Shown: positions 23,701-34,410, counted from the first letter of the stretch. The stretch is DNA of 64,000 nt from Solenopsis invicta (GCF_016802725.1 NC_052667.1:3686501-3750500); one strand, 5' to 3'. The notes: generated from the sequence alone by a model not told the origin. Numbers and translations are program-made.

Positions 23701-25189
23701 TAAAAAATCGATCACTTTTAAGTCTCACGCGAGGAAAGGAATTCACCAGATCGCTTCAGTGGGTTTAAGTGTCTTGAAACTTTCCTAAGAGAGAACGTAG
23801 AATGGAATTGAGTGGATTCGATTTTGCAAAGTGTTATCTATTAAGGTAAAATGCGAAGACCGCCCGAGAGACTGTAAATATTACCGAACGTTTTGTTCGA
23901 TCAAGACGCTGAGTACAGAAGTAATATTGAAACTCAAAGATCTAGATCTACGATTGCGAACAAATATTCATATCATGAAGAATGCAGTCAATCGTTTAAG
24001 CTCCCCTCTCCCCACGCCCTTCCATTTTCTAAGTAAATGAAAAATTGGATGAACTCCGCACCACTGTAGATAACCGAGGAAAGATTCAATCATTTTCGAG
24101 GATCGTGAAAGTTTTTGTTGAATCGATAAAATTAACCAAGAGAGAGAGAGAGAGAGAAAGAAACGTGAGAAAATCTTGATGAGATGACACGCACGTCACA
24201 TGAGTTACTTCTATCACGAACGAAACATTGAATACATATGCAAGGAGGAGTACTTAGAAAAGAGCTATGCTACGATCATGCCCAACATAGCCTCGCAGTT
24301 TCTTTTCCTTAACTGTCTGGTGTACGATAAGCGGGCACGATGTCACGCAATAAATATTTTACTGCGAGTGGTCCCGCGAAGGGAGTGGGTCGACGTTAGG
24401 AGAGGGCACGCTGGTGAGGGCAAGGGAAAGACGCTTTAGTACAGCGGCCGCCTTTAAATTTAAAGTTCCTCGTCGCGGCAAGGATTAAACTGACTTTACA
24501 ACAAGCGCGACGACCTGCTCCCCTTCTCGTACCGAGCGCCCAGCTCCGGCATTCCCGGCGTCGCTCCGCATACACTTTCCGCCGCCCTTCTGCCCCGAGA
24601 CGATGCATCGCCATCCTCCTCGCACATATCTTACACCTTATTACATTTCTTAAATATGACCCACCGGATACTAACGTCGGCCCCCTCCAAGCCTATCCCG
24701 ACGACTCGGCGGCTTGTGCCGGCCGCCATTCTATATGTAAAATTTCACGGGTCGCGGAAGCGAAACGGCGACCGGAGCACCGAATGAACTACCCTGTGGA
24801 AAATAACGCGCGGAATTTTCAGGCTTGAGCACTTGAACTCGTTTCTTTTTGATTTCCTCGGAAAGGTATGCTTTATAGATTATACGGATGATTCCTACGT
24901 TCGAGAAGTTTTTCTCCATGCATTTCGCTCCAGCACACATAGAGATTTTATAATAAAGATCAAAGTACGTAAATTTTAAAAATGTTGCAATATACAAATT
25001 TAAATTTAAGAGCTTCGAGAAGTGATTAGTGATTTTTAGGATATCTAGGAATATCTTACCTGTAAATCGGTTCTTCTTTGTCTTCTTTGTACCAAAGCAC
25101 CATGCTGATTTCATCATTATTGGTGGAACGAATGTCGCAAGGAAGTTGCACCTTGTTTCCGAGTACACCATCAATGGCAACAATTGGTA
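4412..25189 (-). CDS. Sidestep-family Ig/FN3 cell-adhesion receptor, partial (eight internal exons)
   Basis: Joined exons, in transcript order: 25189-25060, 21810-21599, 21071-20754, 14061-13910, 10397-10122, 9805-9646, 6823-6498, 4778-4412. They give about 647 residues in one frame without a stop. Counting from the split codon at 25189, the Ig cysteine pairs are C18/C95 (with LPCDI, LWYK and DEGIYRC), C147/C200, C245/C298, C347/C397 and C442/C509, followed by an FN3 domain at about 530-640. The FDVRGR motif after the first Ig half, the NNSGELVDVPHSRY stretch in Ig5, and CLFQVIAAGRP followed by GYDGGLP are hallmarks of Sidestep proteins. In Drosophila, Side proteins are type I membrane proteins bound by Beat receptors during axon guidance and synaptic matching; that role is inferred here from family. 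Potential N-glycosylation sites include N110, N277, N370, N495, N537 and N593. The signal peptide, transmembrane segment and cytoplasmic tail are missing. The family is clear, but I cannot say which Side paralogue this is, so no symbol is given. Confidence 0.93.
4779..6497 (-). other. Intron g-h (GC-AG), 1719 nt
   Basis: This lies between the Ig5 and FN3 exons. It is AT-rich in the middle, with a short TA-rich run near 5765-5783, and no exon was recognised inside it. It ends in a tgtttgtttcag acceptor. Confidence 0.85.
6490..6500 (-). other. GC-AG splice donor between Ig5 and FN3 exons
   Basis: On the minus strand the exon ends CAG and the intron starts gcaagta. Apart from GC for GT this is a perfect donor consensus. 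Joining at CAG puts residue Q525 next to V526 in frame and restores the family's CLFQ-VIAAGRP junction. The nearest GT, four bases further, breaks the frame. Confidence 0.88.
6498..6823 (-). CDS. Exon g: Ig5
   Basis: This exon is 326 nt and carries the full fifth Ig domain. It reads YAPVCKEGKSEVVVGALKQE, then VSLVCSVESHPAPLTFHWTF, NNSGELVDVPHSRY, and finally EMDYGTVACWASNQVGKQRT ending PCLFQ. The canonical cysteines are 442 and 509. A further pair, 421 and 522, flanks the domain; their pairing is inferred from position. The acceptor is ttgcag. The donor is CAG|gcaagt, a GC donor, and it is the one that keeps the next exon in frame. Confidence 0.93.
7961..7982. repeat. (CA)/(CG)n microsatellite
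   Basis: A short CA run leads into an alternating CG run, a potential Z-DNA-forming sequence, inside intron f-g. Confidence 0.93.
8701..8742. repeat. (TA)n microsatellite, 42 bp
   Basis: This is the longest perfect TA run in the window, inside intron f-g. Confidence 0.96.
9646..9805 (-). CDS. Exon f: second half of Ig4
   Basis: This 160-nt exon starts GKELKNNSTAGVVLSDHSL and contains GDYTCLAANSEGKT (cysteine 397) and NPVSLQIM. The acceptor is ctttcag and the donor ATGT|gtaagt; it leaves in phase 1. It has no methionine-initiated long frame of its own and was found by searching for the missing second half of Ig4 between the flanking exons. The intron separating it from exon e is short (316 nt). 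Confidence 0.93.
10010..10031. repeat. (GAAC)n microsatellite
   Basis: About five GAAC units, about 90 bases downstream of the exon e donor on the minus strand, inside the short intron e-f. Confidence 0.93.
10122..10397 (-). CDS. Exon e: second half of Ig3 and first half of Ig4
   Basis: This exon is 276 nt, exactly 92 codons, with phase 0 at both ends. It holds the rest of Ig3 (SLSILRFTPTIEDDGKYLTC, cysteine 298, then RAENPAIPDSALEDKWRL) and the first half of Ig4 (DDVYFECIVRANP, cysteine 347, KLAWFKD). The acceptor is ttacag and the donor AAAGAT|gtaagt. The lengths keep the frame on both sides, which supports both boundaries. Confidence 0.94.
10398..13909 (-). other. Intron d-e, 3512 nt
   Basis: This intron interrupts Ig3. 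It contains a poly-T run near 11323-11338 and an AAAT repeat near 12717-12741. The long minus-strand frame at 12601-13185 has no domain likeness and was not accepted as coding. Confidence 0.82.
12717..12741. repeat. (AAAT)n microsatellite
   Basis: About six AAAT units in intron d-e. Confidence 0.93.
13910..14061 (-). CDS. Exon d: first half of Ig3
   Basis: This 152-nt exon encodes KPLVVQILTKETRVSAEKNY, then VECRSSGSRPDAVITWWK, with the first Ig3 cysteine (245) and tryptophans 258-259. The acceptor is ttgcag with a long pyrimidine tract; the donor is GACACC|gtaagt. It leaves in phase 0, so Ig3 is split in the middle and completed by the next exon. Confidence 0.92.
15801..15819. repeat. (CA)n microsatellite
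   Basis: A CA run with one CG at each edge, in intron c-d. Confidence 0.9.
16851..16930 (+). repeat. Copy 1 of a diverged ~80-bp duplicated block
   Basis: It shares, in the same order and orientation with 18739-18825, the segments GAATTARCGCC, TAATG-TTT-ACGCGTGTTTAC, CGTTATCG and GTTCGAA. Both copies lie in intron c-d. Their nature is unknown. Confidence 0.6.
18739..18825 (+). repeat. Copy 2 of a diverged ~80-bp duplicated block
   Basis: This is the partner of 16851-16930, about 1.9 kb away in direct orientation. The best-kept core is ACGCGTGTTTAC. No terminal repeats or target duplications were seen around either copy. Confidence 0.6.
20754..21071 (-). CDS. Exon c: Ig2
   Basis: This 318-nt exon carries the whole second Ig domain, starting VPPSKPIILDG. 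Cysteines are at residues 147 (LICEARGGKPPP) and 200 (RLICQASN), and the core tryptophan is in LTWYLDN. It is entered and left in phase 1, the usual arrangement for a single-exon Ig domain. The acceptor is gcacag and the donor AATC|gtaagt. It is followed by the largest intron found (6692 nt). Confidence 0.94.
21599..21810 (-). CDS. Exon b: C-terminal half of Ig1 with FDVRGR motif
   Basis: This exon is 212 nt. The split codon AG|C gives serine, so the join reads PIYSFDVRGRRQYSNARLW. The second Ig1 cysteine lies in DEGIYRC (residue 95), and the domain ends in MNLTVI. The acceptor is ttgcag at 21812-21811. Another AG 20 nt upstream (21832-21831) would shift the frame and is not favoured. The donor is ATAG|gtgagc. 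FDVRGR at this position is a strong marker for the Sidestep family. Confidence 0.93.
21811..25059 (-). other. Intron a-b, 3249 nt
   Basis: This intron splits Ig1. It is AT-rich at 21.9-22.5 kb and GC-rich at about 22.65-23.4 kb, where frames stay open on both strands without any recognisable domain. A GA repeat lies at 24139-24158. Confidence 0.82.
24139..24158. repeat. (GA)n microsatellite
   Basis: A GA run in intron a-b. Confidence 0.93.
25060..25189 (-). CDS. Exon a: N-terminal half of Ig1 (V-type)
   Basis: The acceptor is ttgcag and the donor CAG|gtaagat. The exon is 130 nt, entered in phase 1 and left in phase 2. It encodes PIVAIDGVLGNKVQLPCDI and then a stretch ending LWYKEDKEEPIY, with the first Ig cysteine (residue 18) and the core tryptophan (residue 33). 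The start of an Ig fold directly after a phase-1 intron fits a separate upstream signal-peptide exon, which I could not find on this strand. The 3249-nt intron that follows separates the two halves of Ig1. Confidence 0.9.
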
Positions 25190-26309
25190 CTGCAACAAAG
25201 AAAAGGATAAACTTAAAATAAATTTGCTTTTTTTTCTTTAAATATAAGTGTAACCCCTTTTTTTACAAGTGCTTGAAATCTACATTTGTCATTTTTATTA
25301 GCTCGACCAATTCCTTATCCGTTTTTAAATTAGAAGCGTTAAATGCTAGGATGAAAGCTACGTAATTCAAGTAGAAATTGCGTTTGATATATCGAACGAG
25401 AATGTTATAAATTTTACGACTATTTTTTTTTTTTTACGACAGAGTGAATAACGAGCAGCTTAATCCGCAAGAGCGCGGAGGTTAAGTATAACCAATATTT
25501 AAGCTTTTAACAAGGTCTCTATAACACGAAATATTGCTACGGTAAGTAAAACGGTGGTGTATAACGTGGTTTTCATAGACAGAAAACACCAGGATTAAAT
25601 CTCATTACACGAGAATTTAGCGGTGATGTACACGCTGACGGTTAAAGGCGAGCTCGTATCCGAGCTTAAGTCCCGCCATTCTCGTCTGTGATGGGATAGA
25701 CAGTGGTTAACGGTGGTTTGATGTCGCTGCGGTTTTGTCCGCTCGATTAGATTTACATGTAGATGGAGATATCGCGTTTTAATGAGCTGACTCCCCATCC
25801 CACTCTTTCTTTCTCCCTTTTCGCCCTTTCTCCCTCGCTCTTTCCTGACAGTGACGCTGAAGCTATCTTTCCGCGACGGCGCGTTCCCTGAGAAGTCTCA
25901 TCGGACTTCTCGATCGCTTCTTGAGAAGAAGCGTCGTGCCTCAGGAGCGATCGCTCCCAGGGATCCCATCGATCACCACGCTAGTATTTCGTCGTTCGAC
26001 GTCTGATCGCAACAGGGCCAATCTCAAAGTCCACGGATTTTCGTCCTGTAAAAGCACCGACACTTCTGCGGAGATTGGGGGAAAAGGGGGAGGGGGAGGG
26101 CGACAGTGGCCAAGAAAACGGATCTCCGGTCCGACGGTGACACATTCGGAGGCACGCGCGCGCAAGCTACTGTCTTCACTCCGAAATCCGCGAAGATATT
26201 GCGTGAACGTGCAAAATGTTTGCCGAAGGATCCGGAGCAATCGTGGTGAACGTTCTGAATCTGAAATTAGAATACCAACCGACTTTCGGCGGGGCGATAG
26301 GTGGTCGAT

Positions 26310-26376
26310 ATGAGAAACGCGATAAGCAAATATACGCTGAGCGCAGTCGCCTGCCTTGCGCTTACCCTGACTCTCG
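26310..26376 (+). other. Signal-peptide-like reading frame ending at a possible phase-1 donor
   Basis: From the ATG at 26310 the plus strand reads 22 codons: MRNAISKYT, then a hydrophobic LSAVACLALTLTL stretch. It is followed by G|gtagta at 26376/26377, a possible but weak phase-1 donor. The shape fits a secretory signal-peptide exon. No matching downstream exon was found on the plus strand, so this is only a candidate and may be chance. Confidence 0.2.
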
Positions 26377-27240
26377 GTAGTATCATGAAATATTCTTTCG
26401 TATGTATGAGCAAACAGCAATATGAGATCTTTTAAGCTTATTAGCATATGTTAACATGCTATTAATATAACAGCGTGTACATACGCAATACCTTATTAAT
26501 TTAAATAAATATCAAACAAACGTGTGTGCGCGTATGTTTTTAAAAATATATTTTTACTTTTCTCCGATTTTAAAACTTTATTTGCATACAAAGGTGCTAA
26601 TTTAAATTAACGATCCATCATTTTGATTATGCGCTTAATGAAATTTGATCTAACGCATGCGTTTAATAACGCGACATTTATGAACAATGTGCGCGATTGT
26701 GCGAAACACAATCAAGATAGCTTCTTTGTTATGGGATACGATTCTATACAGATCGTAAAGCGAGCACATTCTTCCGATCTTATTTAATCCCGGGAGAAGT
26801 TTCGAAGCGGTCCGGAAGGAAACTCGAGGAAGCTCCGCGTAAACTTGCGGAACGTCCGCGGGCGTGACAAGCGCCGCACGTGAAACAATTTCATTTATCA
26901 CAAGAAAAATAGCGGTTTAACTCCACGAGTGGGCGTATCATACATTTTCCGCGAGTTCGAGGGGGATGAGAGACGAGAAGGGCGAACGAGGCGGTGGAAA
27001 ATGGAAGACACGGAGGGCGGGTCGTTTTCTTCTTCGCCGTTGTAGCCAGCGAGATGAGGAGGACACGAACACAAGTGTATTAGCGTGGATGACATTCCCG
27101 GCGCTAAGTCGTCACAGTCCCCAATAGTGCTCTCTGCCGGCACTTGGAGAAAATACGGGACGACGATGATTGTGTGTCAATGCTTCCGGGCTGCCTCGAA
27201 TCGCGATAAAGGGGTTGAAACATGCGGTTCCAAATAACTC

Positions 27241-27256
27241 GTGCGCGCGCGCGCAC
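27241..27256. repeat. Alternating GC palindrome
   Basis: A perfect 16-bp palindrome of alternating G and C bounded by GT and AC, with Z-DNA or cruciform potential. Confidence 0.85.
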
Positions 27257-30200
27257 ACATTGTTGACGCTAAAAATTTGCATCGCGGATGAGGCAACCGA
27301 TACGACATCACGCCACAGGCGGGAAAATTATTACCAGACTAATTGGTAGACCCGCGTCGGAAATTGCCCGTAGCGCGGATAACCGTGGTGCTGCCGCATT
27401 AAAGTTCGCAACGCGCCACGTCACTCGCTGGAATTCACGATTGCCTCGTAAAGATAATTCGAAATGTTTTTCCCGGCGCGTCGTCGATCGATGAACCGCG
27501 CTCGTCCACGTAATGTCTATTTTTCACGAAAGAACGCGAACGTAAATTTATCGACGCGCGATTTCGCGCGCTCGCTAATACGATCGTTATTATAAGTAAC
27601 GCGATCATTATCGTAACATCCTTCTCATTTTGACGGATGCTTAAGCTCTCGACTGATGGACTCTGTTTCTTACTTTGCGTTGCTTACAGAATGGATGACT
27701 CGAGTCATGGCGTGTATCTCACTGTCATGATGAATCCTAAACGCCCACGTCGTTCCCGGTAGAGATCGTTAGAGGTAGTCGTAGAGTTAATAAATAATCC
27801 ATCTACGTGGAAAAACGAATCCATCAACGGTTACTCTCGTTAACTACACGATTGAGGGCAACATCAAACGTACGCAAGCACACGCCCTGGGTCGAGTCTT
27901 CCTTTACTGAGAGCGGGGAAACCATAAATAAGTAATCTTCCCGTTTCTACGAATGCGCGGGAGGGCTCTGAATCTCGAAGATGATCGCCTTGGGTGAACG
28001 CGCACTGGATGCCACGTTTATTTTCCTTTTTATTGACGACGTAAATTTAACGGATTTTATTTTTTTCCTCCTCTCTGATCTCTATTTTTCCTTCTTCGCG
28101 CCACCGCTCGCCATCAGAAAATGAAATACACCGTTACTTCAATGGCGGAGCGTGTGCAGCTATTTTTTTCACAGCTGATGGCCGCCAATATGTTACCAAA
28201 TGGTCAGAGATTCCGAAAAGTTGTGTATGTATATCTACATCACACGTGCGAAAAATAGCCAGAGTAAACTGCAGTAAATGTAACATCAATAAAATTATTT
28301 ATATAACAAAAAAAACATTTTGATGCATATCCAATGATAATTTTGAAAAGTAATAAAATGAAATCTAATAATCAACATTAATATTCAAATTATCAGTAAA
28401 AAGAAATTTCTCAATAATTGAAATATATGACAATTTTTTAAATTTACGAACACTTTTTATTTGTCCGAATAGATTTATGAAGATGACTTTTACCGAATAA
28501 CAGAGCCATTCGAAATTTAAACTATGATATAAATGTGATGTAGATGATATAGTGAGCCAGTTAAACATAGCCAATCGAACGTGAATTGTTTATTATTCCT
28601 GTAGTACTATTAATCAGACGATAAAACGAACGTTATCATAGCCGTGCGCTTTAAAATTACAGCTCTATACGATTATCGCAGAAATAGGAATGACGCCCGA
28701 GGCAACTTTCTCGAACGAAACAGAGTAATCTTTCAAGCGGTTTAACGTTAATCGCGTATTACGTGAACACTGCCCATTGGCATAATGGATAAACGGTAAT
28801 TCTGTAATATACTGGCTTCATAAGGCAAGGTCCAACGAAAATACCGCGTCAAGACGTTTCTAAAATGATAAAAGTGTTTTTTCGTCTGTGTTCTCAAGGC
28901 GCGTACAAGGCGTACGGGCGTAACTTACATAAGCATCGATCGAATGACTATAATGGAAGAGCGCATGCGAGTTTGATTATATATTAAACATGTTCATGTT
29001 TTCAACAATAATAGGTCTTAAGCGTAAAGATACAACGGAGCTAAATTGATATAGACGATGACGAAAGCGACTTTCGGTCGGTATATACGTGGGCTGTGTG
29101 ACACGCATAGGAAATACATTTAAGATGTTCGTTGGAGCGTAGACGGCCGAAATCATTTGTCATATTCGTAACTAGCATGCAGACGGGTGCTCCAATTTAC
29201 GTCAAGACGCGATCAGTTATATATCTGTGGCGGTGAAAGCACTTCGATACCGCTCAACGACTTCCTCCTCGATAATAGAATCACGGACGGGCGTCTGAGC
29301 ATTTTCAATAAGTTTGTTTTTATTCTCAGTCCGAATTCTTCTTCGCTGGACTGTCAAGAAAAACGCGAACATGACGAAACTCCGCAAGTTATTACAATAA
29401 GGAATCCTCTAATCAACAGTTCGGCAAAGTTTGGAAACAAAAGCAGTTATTACTGCGACGCTGGCGAGACGACAAAGTGCTCGACGAGGGAGAATAATTC
29501 ATAATTTTATATAATCTCGCGCTGCAGATAGATTATATGCGAAGCTTCGATTTTTAAAGTAGACCGTCTACTCCGGGTGAAGTACGTGCACCGGTTACCA
29601 TGTACGAGTGGAAAATGCTATTCAAGCCGGCAGGGCGACGAGGTAAGAATCGATAGAGTCTGTTGGTTGCCTAATAGGCTCAGATAAATCATCATGTCCC
29701 CGAAAGATAATCAAAGACTATTCACCGCCGAGGTATACGGGTCGACGTCGAATCGAGTTTATTTATCAATCGCGTGCTTAATCTTTACTAATTACCATAG
29801 CCATTACGCCGTGACTTTTACCAACTACAACTTTTGCCACCTTGGGTTGACTAGCGCAACTTTGAAAAAGTTATTGCGCACCATAGCGTCAATTTTCAAC
29901 CGCTTCATCTCATTTATTCATAATTTCACAAAATTGCCGTTACAAATAAATCTTGCGCTATTCCGTTTGCATAAGACTTTAATGTGCGAAACAGAAATTA
30001 AATTGTTCAAATTGTCAAAATCTCTGAAATTTTATGACCTGTAATTATAAGCAAGAAGTTAATTCGTAATTGACTTTGGACATATTTTATTGATATAGAG
30101 CATTATTTTACGATTTAATGCTGATTGTTTCTCGTATTAAATGTTATTCTGATTTCAGAAATTTATCACGGTCCAATCGCTTATTACGATTTTTAAAGAT

Positions 30201-31254
30201 TTTAAGGATTCCACTTGCTGATCTCAAAAGCGAATTATGTATATCATCAATTTGCTCTGGTTGTGTAAAGCCGATTTACAAGGCGTTGCGACAACAAATT
30301 ATATATTAGCAGCCAACTAAAGTCGATGATAATCTACTTACGTATTTTACTTGAAAAATAAATTTAACTCAACTTTTAAATAATCGCGTGAATTTTCTCG
30401 ATATTATTTATAAAAGTCTTCGATATTGGTATGACATGTATGTAAAATATGCAATAAAAGTAATTTTTAAAAGTAAAAGTGAAAAAAAAACTAAAAGATT
30501 TGACTATGAAAAATATATCCCGATTATAAAAATATGTTATTTAAATCGAAAACTTATGATCATGAAAATCTTAGTTTAAATTCTAAAAAATTTAATTCAG
30601 TTTATATTTAATTTAAAAGTTGTATACAGGTACATTGAGGTTACATGTGAATATCTCTTGTGCGTTACATTCATTGCTATCATTCTCGAAAAACAAAGTG
30701 AATTATTAAATCATATAAATGGCTTGGTATTGTAGAGGGAAGTATGCCGCGTAAGGTATTTGAGTCCCCGCTTTATAGGATAATAAATGGCGCAATATAA
30801 AAACGCGTATAAGCTGTTTGCAGTCGCGGACGTTACGACTCGATGGGCGAAATGGATGTGCAAACAAAGAAGTTCCATTTTCGCCATTCGCGCGCATCTT
30901 TGCGTGGATATGTAGATCATCGTAAAAGTTCATGGCACTAAAGAGCGCTTTTGCCCATCCACGTATTTACGCAGAACGTATTTTAAAAATCATTGTAACC
31001 GGAGCCCCGACGGCGCATTCGGCCGCGGCAAGAAATCTTGAATTTTCCTCGTAGAGTGCGGGATGCTTTAAACTCCTCTTTACGACGCTCTATAGTCGCA
31101 TCACGATCCTTGCGTCTGTTTCCTCCGCGAATAACAGCTTTCGCATAGAACAGAATAGTTCTGTAGCGGAGCTTTACAGTTCTCGAGTTCCGCCGGAGAC
31201 ATTAATCTCTCTCTTATGAGTTACGGGGATGTATATACATATATTTATATTATA

Positions 31255-31258
<4 letters not shown>

Positions 31259-31287
<29 letters not shown>
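31259..31287. repeat. (TA)n microsatellite
   Basis: A TA run following a TATATTTATAT-like lead-in. Confidence 0.94.
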
Positions 31288-31293
<6 letters not shown>

Positions 31294-31639
31294 GAGATAC
31301 AAGAAGCTTTGTTCACAATCGGTATTGCGATCCTTAAAAATAGTATTACTCGAATAATAAAATGAAAAAAATAGTAACGACTAATCGTTATTATACGCAA
31401 AAACGAAAAAGTGTCAGGGTTTTTTGTCACTCGCATTTTGTATTATATTTTATCTATCGTACACTGAGGCTTTATTATTGCGAATAAAAATTTTTTGTTG
31501 CCGAATCGGATCAAATTTTATTTTTTTGTTCGAATCCACATCGAAATAAATCGACAAAATTTTACCCGAATCGAATCGTCGAAACAGAGCTTTCAACTGA
31601 CAACACAATTATAATATTATTAGGTAGAATTTTAATATA

Positions 31640-31787
31640 CAGCGTGTTTATTAATGGTTGTCCCCACGTTTTACCATAGGAGCACGCACTTGTTATTTCT
31701 AATATAATAACATGCTAGAAATATATATCCGTCGGTAAATCATGCTCCTATGGTAAAAAGTGGGTACAACCATTAATGAACACCCTG
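31640..31787. mobile_element. 148-bp non-autonomous inverted-repeat transposon (MITE) with TA flanks
   Basis: The two ends form 45-bp terminal inverted repeats (31640-31684 and 31743-31787) with four mismatches, starting CAGCGTG and CAGGGTG when read inward. A TA dinucleotide flanks each side (31638-31639 and 31788-31789), as in Tc1/mariner insertions. The interior of about 58 bp has no coding capacity. The superfamily assignment rests on the TA duplication and the CAGGGTG-type end. Confidence 0.85.
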
Positions 31788-34410
31788 TATATAATAAAAG
31801 AATTTTTATTTATAATATTGATTATATAATATATAATATATAATAATCATTTTAAATAATTTTATAAAATTTTTATACCTTCTTCACATTCTTAGATTCG
31901 ACATTTTTTAATAATTCGGTTTCGAGTCATACCGATTTGAATCCGATTCTATTTTGATTCGATTCCATTTGCACTCGAATAGTTCGCATATTTTTAGATT
32001 GTAACCGTGAGAAACCTCGTAAACACGTCATGTTGCTTTGAATTATTTCTAGCCGTCCTCTAGTCCAACTCTGCATTTTGCAGTAAGTTAACTTCGTTAC
32101 ACTCTACAGACTTAATGCGTTGTACGCATTAATTTTCATTATTATCATCTTCATTCAATACACACTTTTGCAAATGTATTTTAGAAAAATTATGGATTCC
32201 ATAGATATTTCCAAAACGACGAAACACGTGAAGCGACACTTTTCGTTCCTTTACGGTCTCTTTTCGTGTTCAATTTGGTCCTTTTTTTTTACGACTGACA
32301 GCCTTCACACGACATAGCTCCACGATATAATTTTATGGTCTTCCAGTGGCACTAAGTAGCGAAAAAAAAAAAAATAATCTCTCGATCGTGGGAGTAATGA
32401 CTTGCATGTCGGTCAACCTGGTTCTACTTTAGCCCCAACGATTATGGACGTCGTGCATTAAAGTCAAGTACTGGCATATCGCAACCAGGCACTCTTTGAA
32501 ATATCGGATATCAGTACCGAAATATTTCCCACGTAAGCGTGACTTTGCAAGATCTATAATCATGGGATCGGTGCGGCGTATGAATTATGTTGCTTCCATT
32601 GTGCACCAAAGCTGCAACGTTTCGGCCCGATTCGTCGGTCACTCGTTATAAAGTTCTCTTTTTCTTAGCATATACATTTATGATGAAAAATATATACGTG
32701 CGAGTAAGAAAGGAACGTGACTGTGCGACGCTAAGTAGTAGAAAACGAGCAAGATCCGAAAATAAATAGCGGGTCTCGGTATGCTTGCTTCGCGATATTC
32801 GTAGTTATACACTATTTTTTAACACACGTAAATCCCCGCGGGATTGTAATTTACAATCGTGATATCAGCCAGCTGCCCGTTGGATCGAGAAGCGAGAGAA
32901 AAATAAACAGCCTCGCCGCGCGATCTCAATTATCGCGCGGCATTGAGCCTTCACTGGACGGTAGATTATTTGCCAGGGCCTAATGTCGGGTCTCGCCCGT
33001 TCCCACCTCATGATTTATAGATTACTAAATAATCGTCGTCACATGTACTCACGCAATTGCGACGATGTGTCCGATGGTCGTGATGGTGTTGGACGCATCG
33101 CGGAAATTGCAACCTTCGATGCGAGTATATACGACTAAATAACGCGTGCACGCGTGCACGGTCCTACCTCTGTCCTGCGTCCCTACCTGTCTCCCTCTTT
33201 CCCCACTGCGACGAAGAAAAATAAACACAAACTTCTGCAGGCGCAATTACCGCGGCCGCACCGAGCGTCCCGCAATTATCGGGAGTCTCGATGCTCGTTA
33301 CGCGAAGCGGGAAAAGGTGAAATCACTTTGTTGGCTGCGGCGACGGGAGAAGTTGTAGGTAATAATCATCGATCGCGGGGGGGAGAAGCACCAAAAAGTA
33401 TATACGAAAGAACGACCAATTCGCGGGAGAACATTGCACGGATTGCCGATTCTGCGGCTTCTCACGCATGGAAGATCTCGCTCGAATCCGCCAATCGTTA
33501 CGGTAATTACGAGCGATGCAACTGTTCCAAATTATGTGCGAGATTTTCGTTTAATCAAATATATTTGAACGCAAACATCGCAAATTTATACAAGCACGAG
33601 ACGATGCAACGCCGATATGAATTCATAAAGCAATCGATTACATGAAATAATAACGAGAAAGAAGGAAAGGGTAGAAAATTCTGTCCGTATAAAGATTGAT
33701 ACGGCAAAATAAAGCTGAAGGTTGCGGATCGCGATATAAATTACGACAGTCTGTTTGTTTGTAGATAAAGCGGATGCCGAAGCGCTCTAGAGAAATCATC
33801 GCGATGCGAGATGCATTATGCAGCAACAACAGAGTTTCAAATTGGTTACCTCGCGGATGAAATCGACTGCAGGAATAAAATTTCACAATTCGCACTGCCG
33901 CTCAATACGACGTTACCGCGAAGTCGAAACCGCAGGCGTGCGAGCGCACCCTGTTTCGTCGGTGAAAATGAAAAGACGGTGGTAGATAGAGGACGGAGGC
34001 GCACCAGTTTTAGGCAGCCATTTAAAATTACGGCGAGAAAGCGCACGCCGTGCCCCAGTGCTTTCCAATTTTCGCGCGGAGCACAAGAACGTGCTAAACG
34101 ACCGTGGCGCGGAGCTCTATCGGCCAGCAGCACCATCCTCATTCTCGCCCCCATAATCCTTTCTCCTGTTTCTATTTTTCCCAGACACTGAGTATGTGCC
34201 ACCGAGCGTGAAAGCCGTGTGCGGAATAGCATTTGGTGTCTACCCCCGCAGGTTTTAACGGGCAGTCCCGTATGCCAGACGCGTGCCAACTTCCCCGCTC
34301 TCTCCTCTCCGCGTCATTCTCGTCCTCGCTATGTGTGAGTGTGGGATGTGTGTGTATTTGACCCTCGAGAGGAAGAACCCGCGGAAACAGCTCCTATTTT
34401 CGCTCGGCAC

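Larger units (their letters stand above)
25190..31637. other. Non-coding stretch upstream of the first recognised exon
   Basis: This is probably the 5' intron of the Sidestep-like gene and/or its flank. There is a GC-rich block at about 25.8-26.3 kb with a signal-peptide-like frame on the plus strand at 26310, a GCGC palindrome at 27241-27256, AT-rich sequence at 28.2-31 kb and a TA repeat at 31259-31287. No exon is supportable. Confidence 0.55.
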
